Below are positions 48,501-63,865 of a stretch of DNA of 64,000 bases, in pieces. Both the position numbers and the translations under genes were made by a program. The stretch is from positions 11,093-75,092 of the forward strand of contig NW_004086595.1 of the NCBI RefSeq assembly GCF_000220395.1, given 5' to 3'. The notes beneath the pieces are model-generated. The model was given only the letters and a program-made list of their open reading frames with translations, ran no database searches and was not told the DNA's origin. Each line of letters begins with the position of its first letter. Positions within the stretch are counted from its first letter, which is position 1. This DNA is from Ichthyophthirius multifiliis (Eukaryota > Ciliophora > Oligohymenophorea > Hymenostomatida).

Positions 48501-49976
48501 TGTATATATTACTTTTTATTGTTTAAGTTAATTTTGTATAATATTAAATTCATATATTAGCTATTTATATTTTATATTAATTTCCTAATTATTTAAATAT
48601 TAATATATATATATATATATAATTTAAAAATAAACATATTTATCATAATCATTTTATTATAATTATTCATTTTTTTAATCATTATTGACTAATTCAGTGT
48701 TAATTTTTTATATTTCCTCAACTTTTTATTCTTAACACTTTTTTTTTTTTTGTAATAAAAATAAAAAACAATATAAATCAAATTAATTTAAAAAAAATAA
48801 TATATATTCACATTATTTTATTCAATAAAAATTTAAGCATCATTAATTTATTACACTAATTATTAATTTTATTTAGATAAACTTTCGATCTTAAAAATAT
48901 TAATTAAAAAGTATTAAAATATATAACTTTTTACTTATTTTTCATTATAACTAATTTTATCATTTAAATAGACAATAGTATCTTTTTAATCTGCTATAAT
49001 AGATTCATAATTAGTATTTTTTCCAATTTAAATTTAACTTTTCTAAAGGACTTAATCTTCAATATCTTTTCTAATTTTCTTTACATCTTCTTTTCTTTCT
49101 TTATTAATATCTTCAATTTTATCATTTAACGTCTTTTTTTCTTCCATTATATTTTATAAATCAATATCTAATTGCTATTATTATTACAAAAGTTTTTCAA
49201 TTTAATTTTCCAATTTTTCAATTTGATTTTATTTTAATTAAACCTCATTTTCTTTTAAATTAAATTATTTTTCAAGTTAACTATTTTATCTAATTAATTC
49301 TTCTATATTTATACTAAATTATTTTATTTAATCATCTTTTTCTTCAATTTTTTTTATATAAATTTTAACATCAAAATCAGTTTTTTTTTCATTTTAAAAT
49401 ACATCTTCATTGTCGTTCTTTTTTTCATTTTTTTATTCTAAATTTTCTTCAAGTTCTTATATAAATAAGTGCTTTTCTTTTAAAAATTATAATGATTTTT
49501 ATATTTTTTCTTCCCATTCAGTAAATTTAATTGATTTTTGATCAACGTAATTTTTTTTTCTTCTAATTAAATTTCATTTTATTATTAAATTTTTTCCATT
49601 TACATTAATAAATTTGACTTTTCTTATATTTAGTATTAAATTTCACAAATTCTTTATTAAATTATTTTAAATTATTTATGTTCCGTTTCATTTTATTTAA
49701 TATATTCATCAACATTATTTAAAAAAGAAACTAATTATTCTTAGGTTTGACTTTTTTTTAATTCTTCAATCTAATTTTTTATAAATTCTTAAGATATTTA
49801 CTAATTTTATAAAAAAAATAAAAAAATAAATATAAAAAATAAATTGTTACTGATTATTAAGAATTATTTTATTCTTAATTATAAACATTTTAATTTTATA
49901 AAATACTTGCATTTTATTATTAATTAATAAAATGACCTTAAATAATACTTTGAATATTATCTAGTTAGTTAAACAT
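45267..49976 (-). CDS. Long coiled-coil protein with C-terminal MORN repeats
   Basis: Starts at ATG 49974-49976 (MFNQLDNIQSIIQGHFINQQ) and ends at TGA 45267-45269, just 40 bases from the convergent CNB gene. After a first intron near 49805-49855 the sequence is continuous Lys/Glu/Gln/Asn heptad-like coil (for example FIKNQIEELKKSQTQEQLVS) interrupted by Asn tracts and several TA-rich introns (about 46990-47036, 48470-48500, 48600-48625). The last 200 residues contain MORN repeats: GYGILKDQNGETYNGNWEFD, LYHGQGRLR, YSGEFKNNNFYGLGTLVLSN, GEKFLGSFLGGKVHGEGTFY and NGEIEVGFWQNNKFLGKI. MORN modules bind lipids or membranes and occur in basal-body and cytoskeletal proteins. I assume one gene because no start-like sequence was seen between the coil and the MORN part, but two genes cannot be excluded. 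Confidence 0.65.
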
Positions 49977-50028
49977 AGTCAAGAATATAATTAAACTAAA
50001 AATGTTTTAAAAATAATATAAAAAAAAA

Positions 50029-50062
<34 letters not shown>

Positions 50063-50937
50063 AAAATAATAATAATAATAAAAATAATAATATAATTAAT
50101 AATATTTTTAATAAAAATAAAAAGATTAATAAAAATGTATATGTAAATAATAAAATATTATAATTGATATATCCATATAAAATTATAAAAAAAAATTATA
50201 TATAAATATTATTTTCTTAGCCTTTTATATTTTTTTATATTTTGAATTTTTTTTTTTATAATTATAATAATTTATAACTTATCTAACAAATAGTTACAAT
50301 TTTTAATAATTTTTTTATATTGATATATATTATTTCAGTAATTTTTTAAATTATATCCTTTGTAAATATATTTTATTTTATTATATTTTAATTATAAAAT
50401 AAAATTTAAATATTTTATTAAAAAAAAATAATTATTATTTATTGCCATCCTAATAATTATAAAAATCTTTATATAAAATTTTATAATCTTATGTTATACA
50501 AAATTATTTAATTAATTGATTAAAAAATGTATTTTTTTATATAAAAAATACTTTGATTATAAAAACTTTTTTTTCAGATTTTTAATATTTCTTTAAATAA
50601 AATATAGTAATTAATTTAAATTTTTATTTATACTTAGTTTAAATTTATAATTAAATATTTATGATAAAATGCAACTTTTTAAATAAAATAATAATAAATA
50701 ATAACTTTAATAATTATTTATTTTTATTAATAAATATTATTAAAAGTTTAAATTTAAATTATTGATTTTTAATTTATATTTATTATTAATATCATTAAAA
50801 TAAGTTATTTAAATTTTATTTAATATAATATTTTTTAATTTATTTATTTTTATAAATCATATGTTTTTAAAATATTTTTACTATTACTACTTTTTTAAAA
50901 AAAAATAATAAAAAATACTAAACAAAAAATATATCAA
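49977..50937. promoter_or_regulatory. Divergent intergenic region
   Basis: 960 bases between the MORN-protein start (-) and the next plus-strand gene, containing an AAT-type run at 50035-50100. No specific motif recognised. Confidence 0.4.
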
Positions 50938-51484
50938 ATGGAAAAAGAAGGTTTCCCAAAGGGTTTTTTAGATGAAGTTTATATATAACTTAATAATAAT
51001 GTATTTTAAGATAATGAATAATATGAAGAATATGTTAATACATAAATTAAAAAAGACCTTTGGAAGGAAACATTTAATTAAGTTATTAAAAAAATAAAAT
51101 AAAAATAAAATAATATATGTAGATTGCAGATATAGAAATGTTATATTTAAAAGATAATAACGATTTCGTAAAATTTCACAAACTATCTTAATGTTAAAAA
51201 TCAGATACATTTTTTCAAAAAATAGCTTAGAAATACATCTATAAAATTAAAGAAGATTAAGAATTACTTCGGTGCGAAGATTGGATTATAAATATAAATA
51301 ATTAAAAAGAAATAGAATATAGGGTATTTTTTTAAAAAAAGAAAAATAATATATTTAATAATGAAATTAAAAGGTAAAATTTTATTAAACTACTAATGAT
51401 AGGTTTTATTCTATTCTATTTCCTTAAGATGCTTTAAGATATATATTACATTTAAAAAATTTAATTAAATTTAATTATATATGA
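50938..51484 (+). CDS. Small conserved-looking hypothetical protein (151 residues)
   Basis: Three exons, 50938-51081, 51123-51323 and 51374-51484, each a whole number of codons, with introns of 41 and 50 nt. It starts MEKEGFPKGFLDEVYIQLNN and continues KKDLWKETFNQ, IADIEMLYLKDNNDFVKFHK, QKIAQKYIYKIKEDQELLRC, EDWIININ, then VKFYQTTNDRFYSILFPQDA and LRYILHLKNLIKFNYI. The tidy exon structure and mixed residue content make it a secure gene. I do not recognise a family. The final exon has an alternating hydrophobic/aromatic pattern suggesting a folded domain rather than a coil. Confidence 0.65.
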
Positions 51485-51696
51485 AGATATTTATTATTTT
51501 GTGCATATTTTTATTAAATTTTAATATTTTTTCACCAAAAAATAATTATTTTTAATGATTTATCTAAATAAATTAAAAAAAAAAAAATATTTAAAAATAA
51601 ATTTTTCTATTAAAAAATAAAAATAAAGTAAAAATATTAAAAAATTAAAAAAGTGTTTAATATTTTAAAAAAAAGAAATTTTATAAAAAAATAAAA

Positions 51697-53123
51697 ATGT
51701 CAAGTGATTAAAACGAAGAAAATAATTAAGGTAAAAATACAAATTAGAAAAAAAAAAATATATAAAAATATTAAAAAAAAAATAATAAAAAGAAAACGAA
51801 GAATAAATAAAAATGATAAAAATAGAAGTAAAATTTTTCAATTATTAAAATATAAATATAACAAAAAAAGCAAGAAAAAAATAATAATGAAGAAAATAGT
51901 TAATCATAAAACACAGCTTTATAATAAAAGAAATGTAATTGTAAGTAATCAAAATGTATAAAATTATATTGCGAATGTTATGCAGCCGGAGTTTATTGTT
52001 AAAATTGCCACTGTATAAATTGTAATAACAATAATGAATAAGAAGTAACAAAAATAAATATAAAATTAGAAATAATTAATTAAATAAAATAAGAGATTTA
52101 GAAGATTAGCAATATAAAATACTTTAGTAAAAAATCCTACAGCTTTTTAACCGAAAATAAGAGGAGAAAGCGCTTCTAAATAATAAGATTTATAAAATGT
52201 AGGAGGAAAGCACACAAAAGTTAAAGAATAAATAAATAAAAATAAAAATAAAAAATTATAAATATAAAAGGGTTGTGCATGTAAAAGAAGTAATTGTATG
52301 AAAAAGTATTGTGAATGTTATTAAGCAGGAGTTTCTTGTACAGATATTTGTAAATGTACAGATTGGTATTTTTATATATTCTGATTAATTTTATTATTTA
52401 ATTATATTTTATAAAATAGCCATAATAATGATTAAGCACTTTAAAATAATAATTTAATCAAAATTTTAAATAGAAACGATGATTCTAATTAAGTTTTACG
52501 TATTTTATTATTTTTTTCTTTTAACAAAAAAAACAAATTTAAAATTTAGATAAACTTATACTGGCTTAAAACGAAGATTAATTAAATAATTTGCTTAACA
52601 ATAATTATCAAAAAAGTAATGGAATTCCCATAAAAGATGATTATATTTAAGATTCTTGTATTAAATTATTGAATATTTTACATTTATCTGATGAATAATT
52701 ACTATAGTAATTTAATAAAAGTTAAAATGAAATTATGGAGGAGGAAAACATAAATGAAGAATAAGAAAAACAAAAAGAAAAACATTAATTAAAAGAAAAA
52801 ATTTAGGACTAAATATAATAAGAAAAAACTGATAATAATTAAAAAATAATTGAAGAAAAAGACAATAATAAAAGTTAATAAGATATAGATTTAGTCTGTG
52901 AAGAAGAAGTAAATAATCTTTTTTTTTGTATTATTTTAATTTAAAAAATACATAAAAGGAAATTGATATTTAAGAAGAAAATAAAGAATAATCTTTAAGT
53001 AATGAGAATAATGAATGTCATTCATATTCTTTAAAAAAAAAATAATAATTGTTCGAAATTAGAAGAAGTGCAATATTAAATACTTTTATTTAAATATTAA
53101 GAAATTTAGAACAAAAAATATGA
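51697..53123 (+). CDS. LIN54/tesmin/TSO1-type CXC-domain DNA-binding protein
   Basis: Two Cys-rich CXC repeats with the linking motif make the family certain. CXC1: KKCNCKQSKCIKLYCECYAA and GVYCQNCHCINC. Linker: RRLAIQNTLVKNPTAFQPKI (family R..AI..TL.RNP.AF.PKI). CXC2: KGCACKRSNCMKKYCECYQA and GVSCTDICKCTDC. The Tyr in KLYCEC/KKYCEC is the residue that in LIN54 inserts into the CHR element TTYGAA. Start MSSDQNEENNQ; introns fall at about 51732-51792, 51826-51870, a 25-nt one after NNNNEQE (about 52044-52068), 52365-52419, 52493-52549 and 52910-52960. The C-terminus is acidic, ending FEIRRSAILNTFIQILRNLE and TGA 53121-53123. In animals LIN54 is the DNA-binding part of MuvB/DREAM and the MYB-MuvB complex; the window's 3R-MYB would be a natural partner. 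Confidence 0.88.
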
Positions 53124-53428
53124 ATAAAAATTATAAATATATAAAAATATATATATATATATATATTTAATATATATAAATATATAAAAAAATATATATT
53201 TATTAATATTTATATATATATATATATATATTTTTTTTTTTTTTACTAATAATTATATTTGTTTGTTGGTTTTTTATTTTTTATTTTTTGCGCCTTTCAA
53301 TATAAATTTAATTAAATAAAAGAGGGAATGAATACAATAAATATATGTATATATAATTAAAATTTAAGAAAAAAAAAATTAATTTTTTTATTAAATCTAC
53401 ATAAAACAAAAAATTAATTAAATAAAAA
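53124..53428. other. Intergenic AT-rich stretch
   Basis: 300 bases with TA tracts at about 53146-53166 and 53212-53230; probable promoter of the following gene. Nothing else recognised. Confidence 0.4.
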
Positions 53429-57115
<3,687 letters not shown>

Positions 57116-57380
57116 ATAAAAATATATTTATAATTTTTAATTTTATTTTTATTTTTATTTTTTCTTTTTTAAAAATTTTTGATTTTATATTTTTACTAGA
57201 TATTTTATTTTTTTGTTTTCAAAATATAAAATATCTAAAAATTTTTTATTTTTATCCTTAATTTTTTAATCTATAAAAATAAAAAAAATATGTAAAACCC
57301 TAAATATAATAAAAAGTAATTTATTTAAACAATACTAACTATTTTTCACTATTAATTTTTATATTTTCCACATCATTTAT

Positions 57381-58604
57381 ATGGATTCCAATATTAATAA
57401 TGTTGTTTCCTTTAATAATTTTATTAGTGATTCTCTCAAAATTCACAAAAGTAATATATATATATATATATAAATTAAAATTAAAAAAATAAGTTCGGTA
57501 ATGTAATAAATTAGCAATATTATAATCTATATGATTGGCTTTTCTATAAATCTTAAATTCCTCGTAAATTTATGTGGAGTTTAATATATAACACAATGTG
57601 TTTTATATATCCACAAACATAATGGAAATCAATGAACTATGGTTATGCTACATTAAAAGATGACGGAGTCTTAATTCAGAATTTAAAAAGTGAAGATGAA
57701 GATGAAAGATTATGTTTGTAATTATATCATTATATGGCCACATGTAAAAAAATATATTAATAAAAATATAGTATTAAATATATTATATATTTTTATAGAA
57801 TAAAATAAATAATAAAACCTTAATGGATTAAATATTTTAGAAATAGGAAGCGGAAGAGGAGGTGGATTAGAATATATAAGTAAATATTTAAATCCTTTAA
57901 AATGTGTTGGTGTAGATTATTCTGAAAACTAAGTAGCTTTTTGTAAAAATTAATATGCAAATAATCAGAAATTAGAATTTTTTTAAGTATTTTTTTATAT
58001 TTTCTTTTGTGGGGGGGGGGGGGGGAAAAATAAAATGTTTTATATATTTAAAAAATAAAGGGAGATTCCGAAAATTTAGATTAAATATAAGAATTTACTC
58101 ATAATAATTTCGATATAGTTATTAATGTAGAAAGTAGTCATTGTTATGGAAGTTTTGATAACTTTGTTAATTAAGTTTGTAAATTGTTAAAACCCTAAGG
58201 TATTTTTTGCTTTACTGATTTCAGAACATTAAATGAGGCTTAAAATCTTTAAAAATATTTTGAAAATCATAATTAATTAGTAATTATTAATATATATACA
58301 TATATTTTATATAATAATAAGGAATTAGTTGAATATGAAGATATTACAGTTAATGTTTTATAAAGTTTGAAATTGGATGAAAAAAGAAGAACTTAATTAA
58401 TTGAAAATAATGTTATCTTCTGTATATTTTATAATAATAAAATATTTATATTATATTATAAATCTTAAAAAATAAAAATAAAAAATAGTTTTAAGACCTT
58501 TTTTCTGTAAATTTAGTGGTTTATAAGGCACTAGAATAAATTAAGAATTTGCTACAAGAGAAACAATATATGTAGCTTACTTTTTAAGAAGAAAAAATAA
58601 TTGA
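57381..58604 (+). CDS. SAM-dependent methyltransferase (class I)
   Basis: ATG 57381-57383 reads MDSNINNVVSFNNFISDSLK; after an intron comes YNLYDWLFYKSQIPRKFMWS with WKSMNYGYATLKDD, resembling the lead-in W.FLNYG of sterol- and polyketide-type O-methyltransferases. Motif I is GLNILEIGSGRGGGLEYIS, followed by CVGVDYSENQVAFCK, the motif IV region FDIVINVESSHCYGSFDNFV, and KLLKPQGIFCFTDFRT. The C-terminal exon reads LRPFFCKFSGLQGTRIN with TRETIYVAYFLRRKNN and ends at TGA 58602-58604. There are about five introns; one (about 57987-58060) carries a run of 15 G. The substrate is not determined. The sequence resembles mycobacterial phthiotriolone-type and Erg6-like enzymes more than protein or RNA methyltransferases, so a small-molecule or lipid substrate is my inference. 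Confidence 0.75.
58011..58025. repeat. Run of 15 G within an intron
   Basis: A pure G15 tract, preceded by TTTTGT and followed by AAAAA, in the middle of an otherwise A/T intron of the methyltransferase gene. G runs of even five are otherwise absent outside the damaged gap region. Confidence 0.9.
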
Positions 58605-58710
58605 AAACTAAAAAAAAAACAACAAAAATAATAAAAATATTTTTTATAGTTTTTTTCAATAAATTAAATTTAAAAAATTTAAAAATTTTAATTTAAAAAA
58701 TAAAATAAAA

Positions 58711-59495
58711 ATGCATTCAGTTTAATATTTACCTGGACAAGGATAATCCATAAAACTTAACTTATCCCATAATATAAGTGAAAATAAAATGCTAGAAGTT
58801 CGTTTTGAATTAAATTCGACAATAAGTCAAGTTAAATAATAAATAGAAAAAAGATACGGCACATCGAGTTAAATGATGTAGTTAGTTTTAGAAGATTCTT
58901 AAGGAAATAAAATTTCTTCAATGAATGAAGATAATTAATAATTAGGTTATTATAATCCTTAGGATAATTATACAATACATGTAATTGATTTAAATCCTCA
59001 TTCAGTTCTAAAAGACATCACTGATGTAAACTAAGTAAAGAAATATTAAATTTCAGAAGAAGATTATGATAAAATACCAGATAATTTTAGAAAATTCAAA
59101 TAAAAAATAGACTAAAATAATCCAAATTAAAACAATAATATAGTATTTGTAGAAGATAATTATTTATAAGATTTTGCTGAAAAAATGCATAAAAACGATA
59201 GATGTTAAATTATTAATACTAAAAACAGAGGAACTATATGTAAAAAAAAAATCATAGTATTTTTTTATTTAAAAAAAATATAGAATATATAGGAAAAATA
59301 CCCGATCTTGGTTAAGGATATTATATTGGAATTTAACTTGATGAACCTATAGGAAAAAATAATGGATCTTATAATGGAGTTAAATATTTTAACTGTTAAA
59401 ATAAATATGGGTTATTTATAAGACCTGATAAAATTGAAACTGGAGATTTTCCTGAATTAGATCTTGATGATTTATACTCGGATGATGAAATTTGA
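58711..59495 (+). CDS. TBCB: Tubulin-folding cofactor B
   Basis: 246 residues from exons 58711-59239 and 59284-59495 (44-nt intron). The N-terminal ubiquitin-like domain includes LNLSHNISENKMLEVRFELN and STISQVKQQIEKRYGTSSQM, with LGYYNPQDNYTIHVIDLNPH. The C-terminal CAP-Gly domain includes DRCQIINTKNRGTI, YIGKIPDLGQGYYIGIQLDE, PIGKNNGSYNGVKYFNCQNK and YGLFIRPDKIETGDFPELDL, corresponding to GKNDGS and Y.F..FVRP in the family. The extreme C-terminus is DLYSDDEI; vertebrate TBCB ends in DEI/DEM-like acidic residues that act with the CAP-Gly domain. TBCB binds alpha-tubulin after CCT folding and, with TBCE, helps build or dismantle the tubulin dimer. Stop TGA 59493-59495. All core residues are intact. 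Confidence 0.93.
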
Positions 59496-59522
59496 TCTTT
59501 TCTTAAAACTTTTTTATTAAAT

Positions 59523-59570
<48 letters not shown>

Positions 59571-59801
59571 TATATATAATTTAATGTATTTTTTTTATTT
59601 ATTTAATCATTTATTTTAATTTTTTAAAAAAAATTATCATGTTTTTTTTTTTTAATTTTTATTAAAATAAATATATATGTGATAAAGTATTTTTATATTT
59701 AATAAATTTAGATTTATTTTAAATAGAAAATAAAAAATATATTATTATTATCTTTTTTTACAAAATAAAATAAAATAAAATAAAAGCTAAAAAAATTAAT
59801 T
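59496..59801. other. Intergenic AT-rich stretch
   Basis: 305 bases containing a TA array at about 59527-59564. Nothing else recognised. Confidence 0.5.
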
Positions 59802-60357
59802 ATGTAAGAATCTATAACAAAAGAAATATTTATAGAAAAATATTTAATATTACAGAATTCACAAAATAAGTACAATAGAGAACAAGCAAACTAATATATA
59901 ATAAATTTTTAAAAATCACAATAATCCTGGTAAATATCACGTGAACTATTAATCACAGAGGATCCTTAAATATAATTTTTAGGAGCATAAATAATATACT
60001 TAAAATTAAAATAATAATTCTTACAATTAACACCAGAAAACTAAAATGAACTTAAATTATTTTTATTCTAATGCTTAGAAAAAAACTTACAAACTCCGAC
60101 TTTAAGATAATTATGCTCTGCAATATCTATATTAGGTATTATAGGAATATCTTAAAGGTAAATAATTTTATATTTGAAAAAAAATAATATTAATATATTA
60201 TTTATTATAAAAATAAATATTAAAAAAAACATAATTTTAATATTTATATATATATTGAAATTATTATTAAACAATAATAATATATAATTATTAAAAAAAA
60301 TATATAATATATAAAAAAAAATATAAACTAATAAAAATATATTAATAATAATAAATA

Positions 60358-60421
<64 letters not shown>

Positions 60422-62903
60422 CATTTTAGTACATGGCATGATTTTATTGAAAATTTAATATTCTATATGCAAAAAGGTGAAAAAGAATTAATTTTAGGAT
60501 TAGAAATAATAAAAAGTTTACCAGAAAATCTTTAAGATATGATATTAGGATAATCTCAAGTTAATTAAATTAAAGAATTTCTCTTATCAAAAAAGACTTA
60601 TATATTTTAAATATGGGATTCTTTATTAATTCTAAATAATTCTAATATTATCGAAAAAACTCTTTAGTGTATAAATTCATGGAATTTTGTTAATTTTTAC
60701 ATATTAGATTAACTTTCTATATTAGAAAAGATTCTAAATTAATAAAATTATAAAGAAATTGTTTGTGAAATTCTTTAAAAAACTTTAAAAAACTCTCCTA
60801 ATATCCACATATTAGAAGAAAATACTCTCCATGAAACAAAAAAGCATCTTCCAGAAAACGAAGTTCTTTCAATAGAAAAATTCTTATTTTTTGTAATTAC
60901 TAAAGTGCTTTTTCATGTGAAGTCCTTCTTTAAATTTTTGAGGTTTTCCCGATTTTATTAATTGATAGTAATGAGGAAATTCATAAAAAACTAACATAAA
61001 TTTTCTTTTTTTTCCTTTCTTCAGAAAGCTTCCTAATATCCTCTACATCATTTTCTTTTTTTTAATAATATACTAAAAACTTAAAAGCTTATAAACAACC
61101 GAATGTGGAAGATTTCCGTTTAGAAATCTACATAAAAAGTCTAGAAATTCTCCTTTAGAAAATAAAGTGTAAATCCCATGTCATAAACCTTAAAAAAAAC
61201 ACCACAAATAAAAAAAAAATCATTAATCTAGAAACCAACGAAGAAGAAAACTACGAAGAAGAAAATTTACAAGAAGAAAACGATGAAGATATCCAGTTTA
61301 ATGAATATAGAGAAAATACACAAGAAGTATTTTATAATATATTTTAAGCTCTAAGGGATTTTAGATAAGAAAAAGGCATTTTTTACATATATAATTACCT
61401 CTTCTAAAATCTCGATAAAGATATATAAACCTCAGAAGCCATAATATATGCCAGTATATAATTTATAGAACTTGAGTCTTTATAAAAACTAAACACTAAT
61501 GCATAATAAATGCTTCTTTACATAGCTGAAAAAATGCCAATTTCTCCCTTGATTTTATAAACTGCTTTTTAATATATTTATGAGGCTCTTTTTTCTTTTA
61601 AACATTAAGAAAATGAGTTTTTATTTAAAAAAATTCTCATTTTTTTAATCCAGAATTTTTTTTATGAAATATAAATATAAAAATAAGCCGCTTTAACTTT
61701 CCAAAGTCTACTCGAAAATACTGAAATTGGTCAAAAAAATGACATTTTTGAAATTTTATTGTAGTTTTTTTAAAAGATTTTTTACTAAAAAGCCTCTTTT
61801 TTTATCCAAAAAAGTGTTTTGGAAGGAATTCTAACCTTTTTTATCAAAATCGAAGACTTAAACTAGAAAAAAATACTCCTAGAAAATTTCCTTAACGAAC
61901 TCTAAACTTTCCTAAACACAAAAATTAACGAAAAAACCTATATTTCAGCCAAAGAAACTCTCGAAATTTACAAAAGTATATTCCAAGCTTTTGACGTTTC
62001 TGAAAAAAAGAAGAAAAAATTCTCCGAAGAAATATCAATCTATTTTTTCAGACAAAACAAACAAAAGCTACAGTTTCTTTTCCAAAGCTTCGCTTCAATT
62101 AAGTTCAAAGACTACTTCCTACCCTTCATAGATCTCTATATTTCTATAATAAAAACCTCAGGGGATCTGTTAGGCTCTGAATATGAGGAAATGTTGGATA
62201 GTGTGATGCATTTTTGGAAGGAAAACCCAATAAAATACTTCCAAGTACTAAAAATTATCACCTTTTTGTTATAGGAAAACCCTAATAATTTCTAAAAATG
62301 GGTATATTAGTCTTTTGTGGGTTTTAATGAATTTTTACTGTAATTTTTTTCTCAAAAAAATGAAAATTTAGACCCTGATTTGTTAAAAATTTACGTGGAA
62401 ATTTTCAAAAATTTAATTTCAAAATTTCCTTCTTTTTTTTCACAAAACCAGCTTATTTTTGAAAAAAATACCCTTTTTATATTGAACATTTTCTCCAAAA
62501 TAGAAAATTATGGTATGACTCGGGAAATATTACTCTTCTTAAGCTCCCTAATTTAAAGAAATGAAAACTTCCTAAACAATAATGCTTTCTTGAATATTTT
62601 CGCATCAATAATTTAGGCTATAGGTGTTATTTAGAAAGTTCAAATTAATTACATAGCAGCCATAGTGATTTAATGTGTGAAAAACATCAAAAATTATCAA
62701 GCATGCCTAGATGTAGTTGAAAGAAATTTAACATTTGAAGATGATGTTTTATTAGAAAATAAAAATTTATAAGTAAATGTATTGTTGATATGGCCTAATT
62801 AGGAAATTTGGCACTTGTAAAAAGGGTTTTAAGTGCTTTTTATTCATATGTGGCAAAGTAGAGTAGTTTAGAAGATATACTATATGAGTATTAATTATTA
62901 TGA
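59802..62903 (+). CDS. Importin-beta family nuclear transport receptor (transportin-3-like)
   Basis: About 940 residues, exons 59802-60157 and 60430-62903 with a 272-nt TA-rich intron. The N-terminus follows the importin-N pattern of TNPO3/Mtr10: KYNREQANQYIINFQKSQQS, WQISRELLITEDPQIQFLGA, QIIYLKLKQQFLQL. HEAT-type helices continue throughout: WHDFIENLIFYMQKGEKELI, LGLEIIKSLPENLQDMI, CEVLLQIFEVFPILLIDSNE, EDFRLEIYIKSLEILLQKIK, an acidic loop rich in Glu near residue 470, IYASIQFIELESLQKLN, and MLDSVMHFWKENPIKYFQVL. The end reads IVDMAQLGNLALVKRVLSAF with VAKQSSLEDILYEYQLL and TGA 62901-62903. One A-run near 62769 needs one extra base to join this last block. TNPO3-type importins carry SR splicing factors or related cargo into the nucleus; the exact cargo is inferred. 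Confidence 0.75.
60367..60412. repeat. TA dinucleotide array inside an intron
   Basis: Pure AT tract ending the 272-nt intron of the importin gene, just before its TTTTAG acceptor. Confidence 0.85.
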
Positions 62904-63112
62904 TTTGGTATATTAATTATTATGTTTATGGAGTATTAATTAATTATTTATTTTAAATTTTTTTTTTTTTAAGTTTAATTTTTTTATGTGTTTAATTTAT
63001 TTATAGGCAAAAAATAAAAAAATTAAATTTTTTTATTTAAAAAAAAAAAAAGATATATATGCTATTTATTAAAAAAAAAAAAAAAAAAAAAAAAAATTTA
63101 AAAAAAAAAAAA

Positions 63113-63783
63113 ATGATAAATTATAACGATGTCAGATATAAAAGAACTTTATGCAAAAACTTTCAAACGAGTAATTTAGCAAAAAATAATAAAAAGATTC
63201 TTAAATTAAAAAATAAAAACTAAAATATATTCAAAAAAAAATAATAAAAAAAAAAATTATTATAAGATTACATCTATAAAAATAAAAAATAAAAAAAAAC
63301 AATAGCTTACTAATTTAATATATTTTAACAAAAGCCGGTTAATGTGTAATGGGAGTAAGATGTCACTTTGCACATGGTCAAGAAGAAATAAGAAATCCAG
63401 CATTAGATGTAAAAAATAAATATTCCAAAATAAAAATTTTTATATTATATAATTATAGCCTCTTGTCTAATATCCTACATTAGCTGCTATAATGTCTAAT
63501 CCAGCTTCTTTATCAAGTAAAATGATAAAATGTAAATATAATGATATTGGTAGCTTGTAAATATGGAGTTTCTTGTCATTATTCTCACGGAGAACCTTAA
63601 TTATAATAATAAATATTAGCATAATTAATAATATTAGGAAATGCTTTATTAAAATTAATTACATTAATAATAAATTTATTAGTAATAATAAATTGTAATC
63701 CTTAATACTATTACTAATAATCTGTCTTAGTTATAATAATAATACTAAGCCATTTAACCATAATAAGTAATAATTAAAATTAT

Positions 63784-63830
<47 letters not shown>

Positions 63831-63831
63831 T

Positions 63832-63865
<34 letters not shown>

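Noticed and set aside
51704..51961. Basic Lys/Ile-rich plus-strand ORF
   Set aside because: Wrong frame and wrong code; correct splicing here yields the acidic start of the CXC protein.
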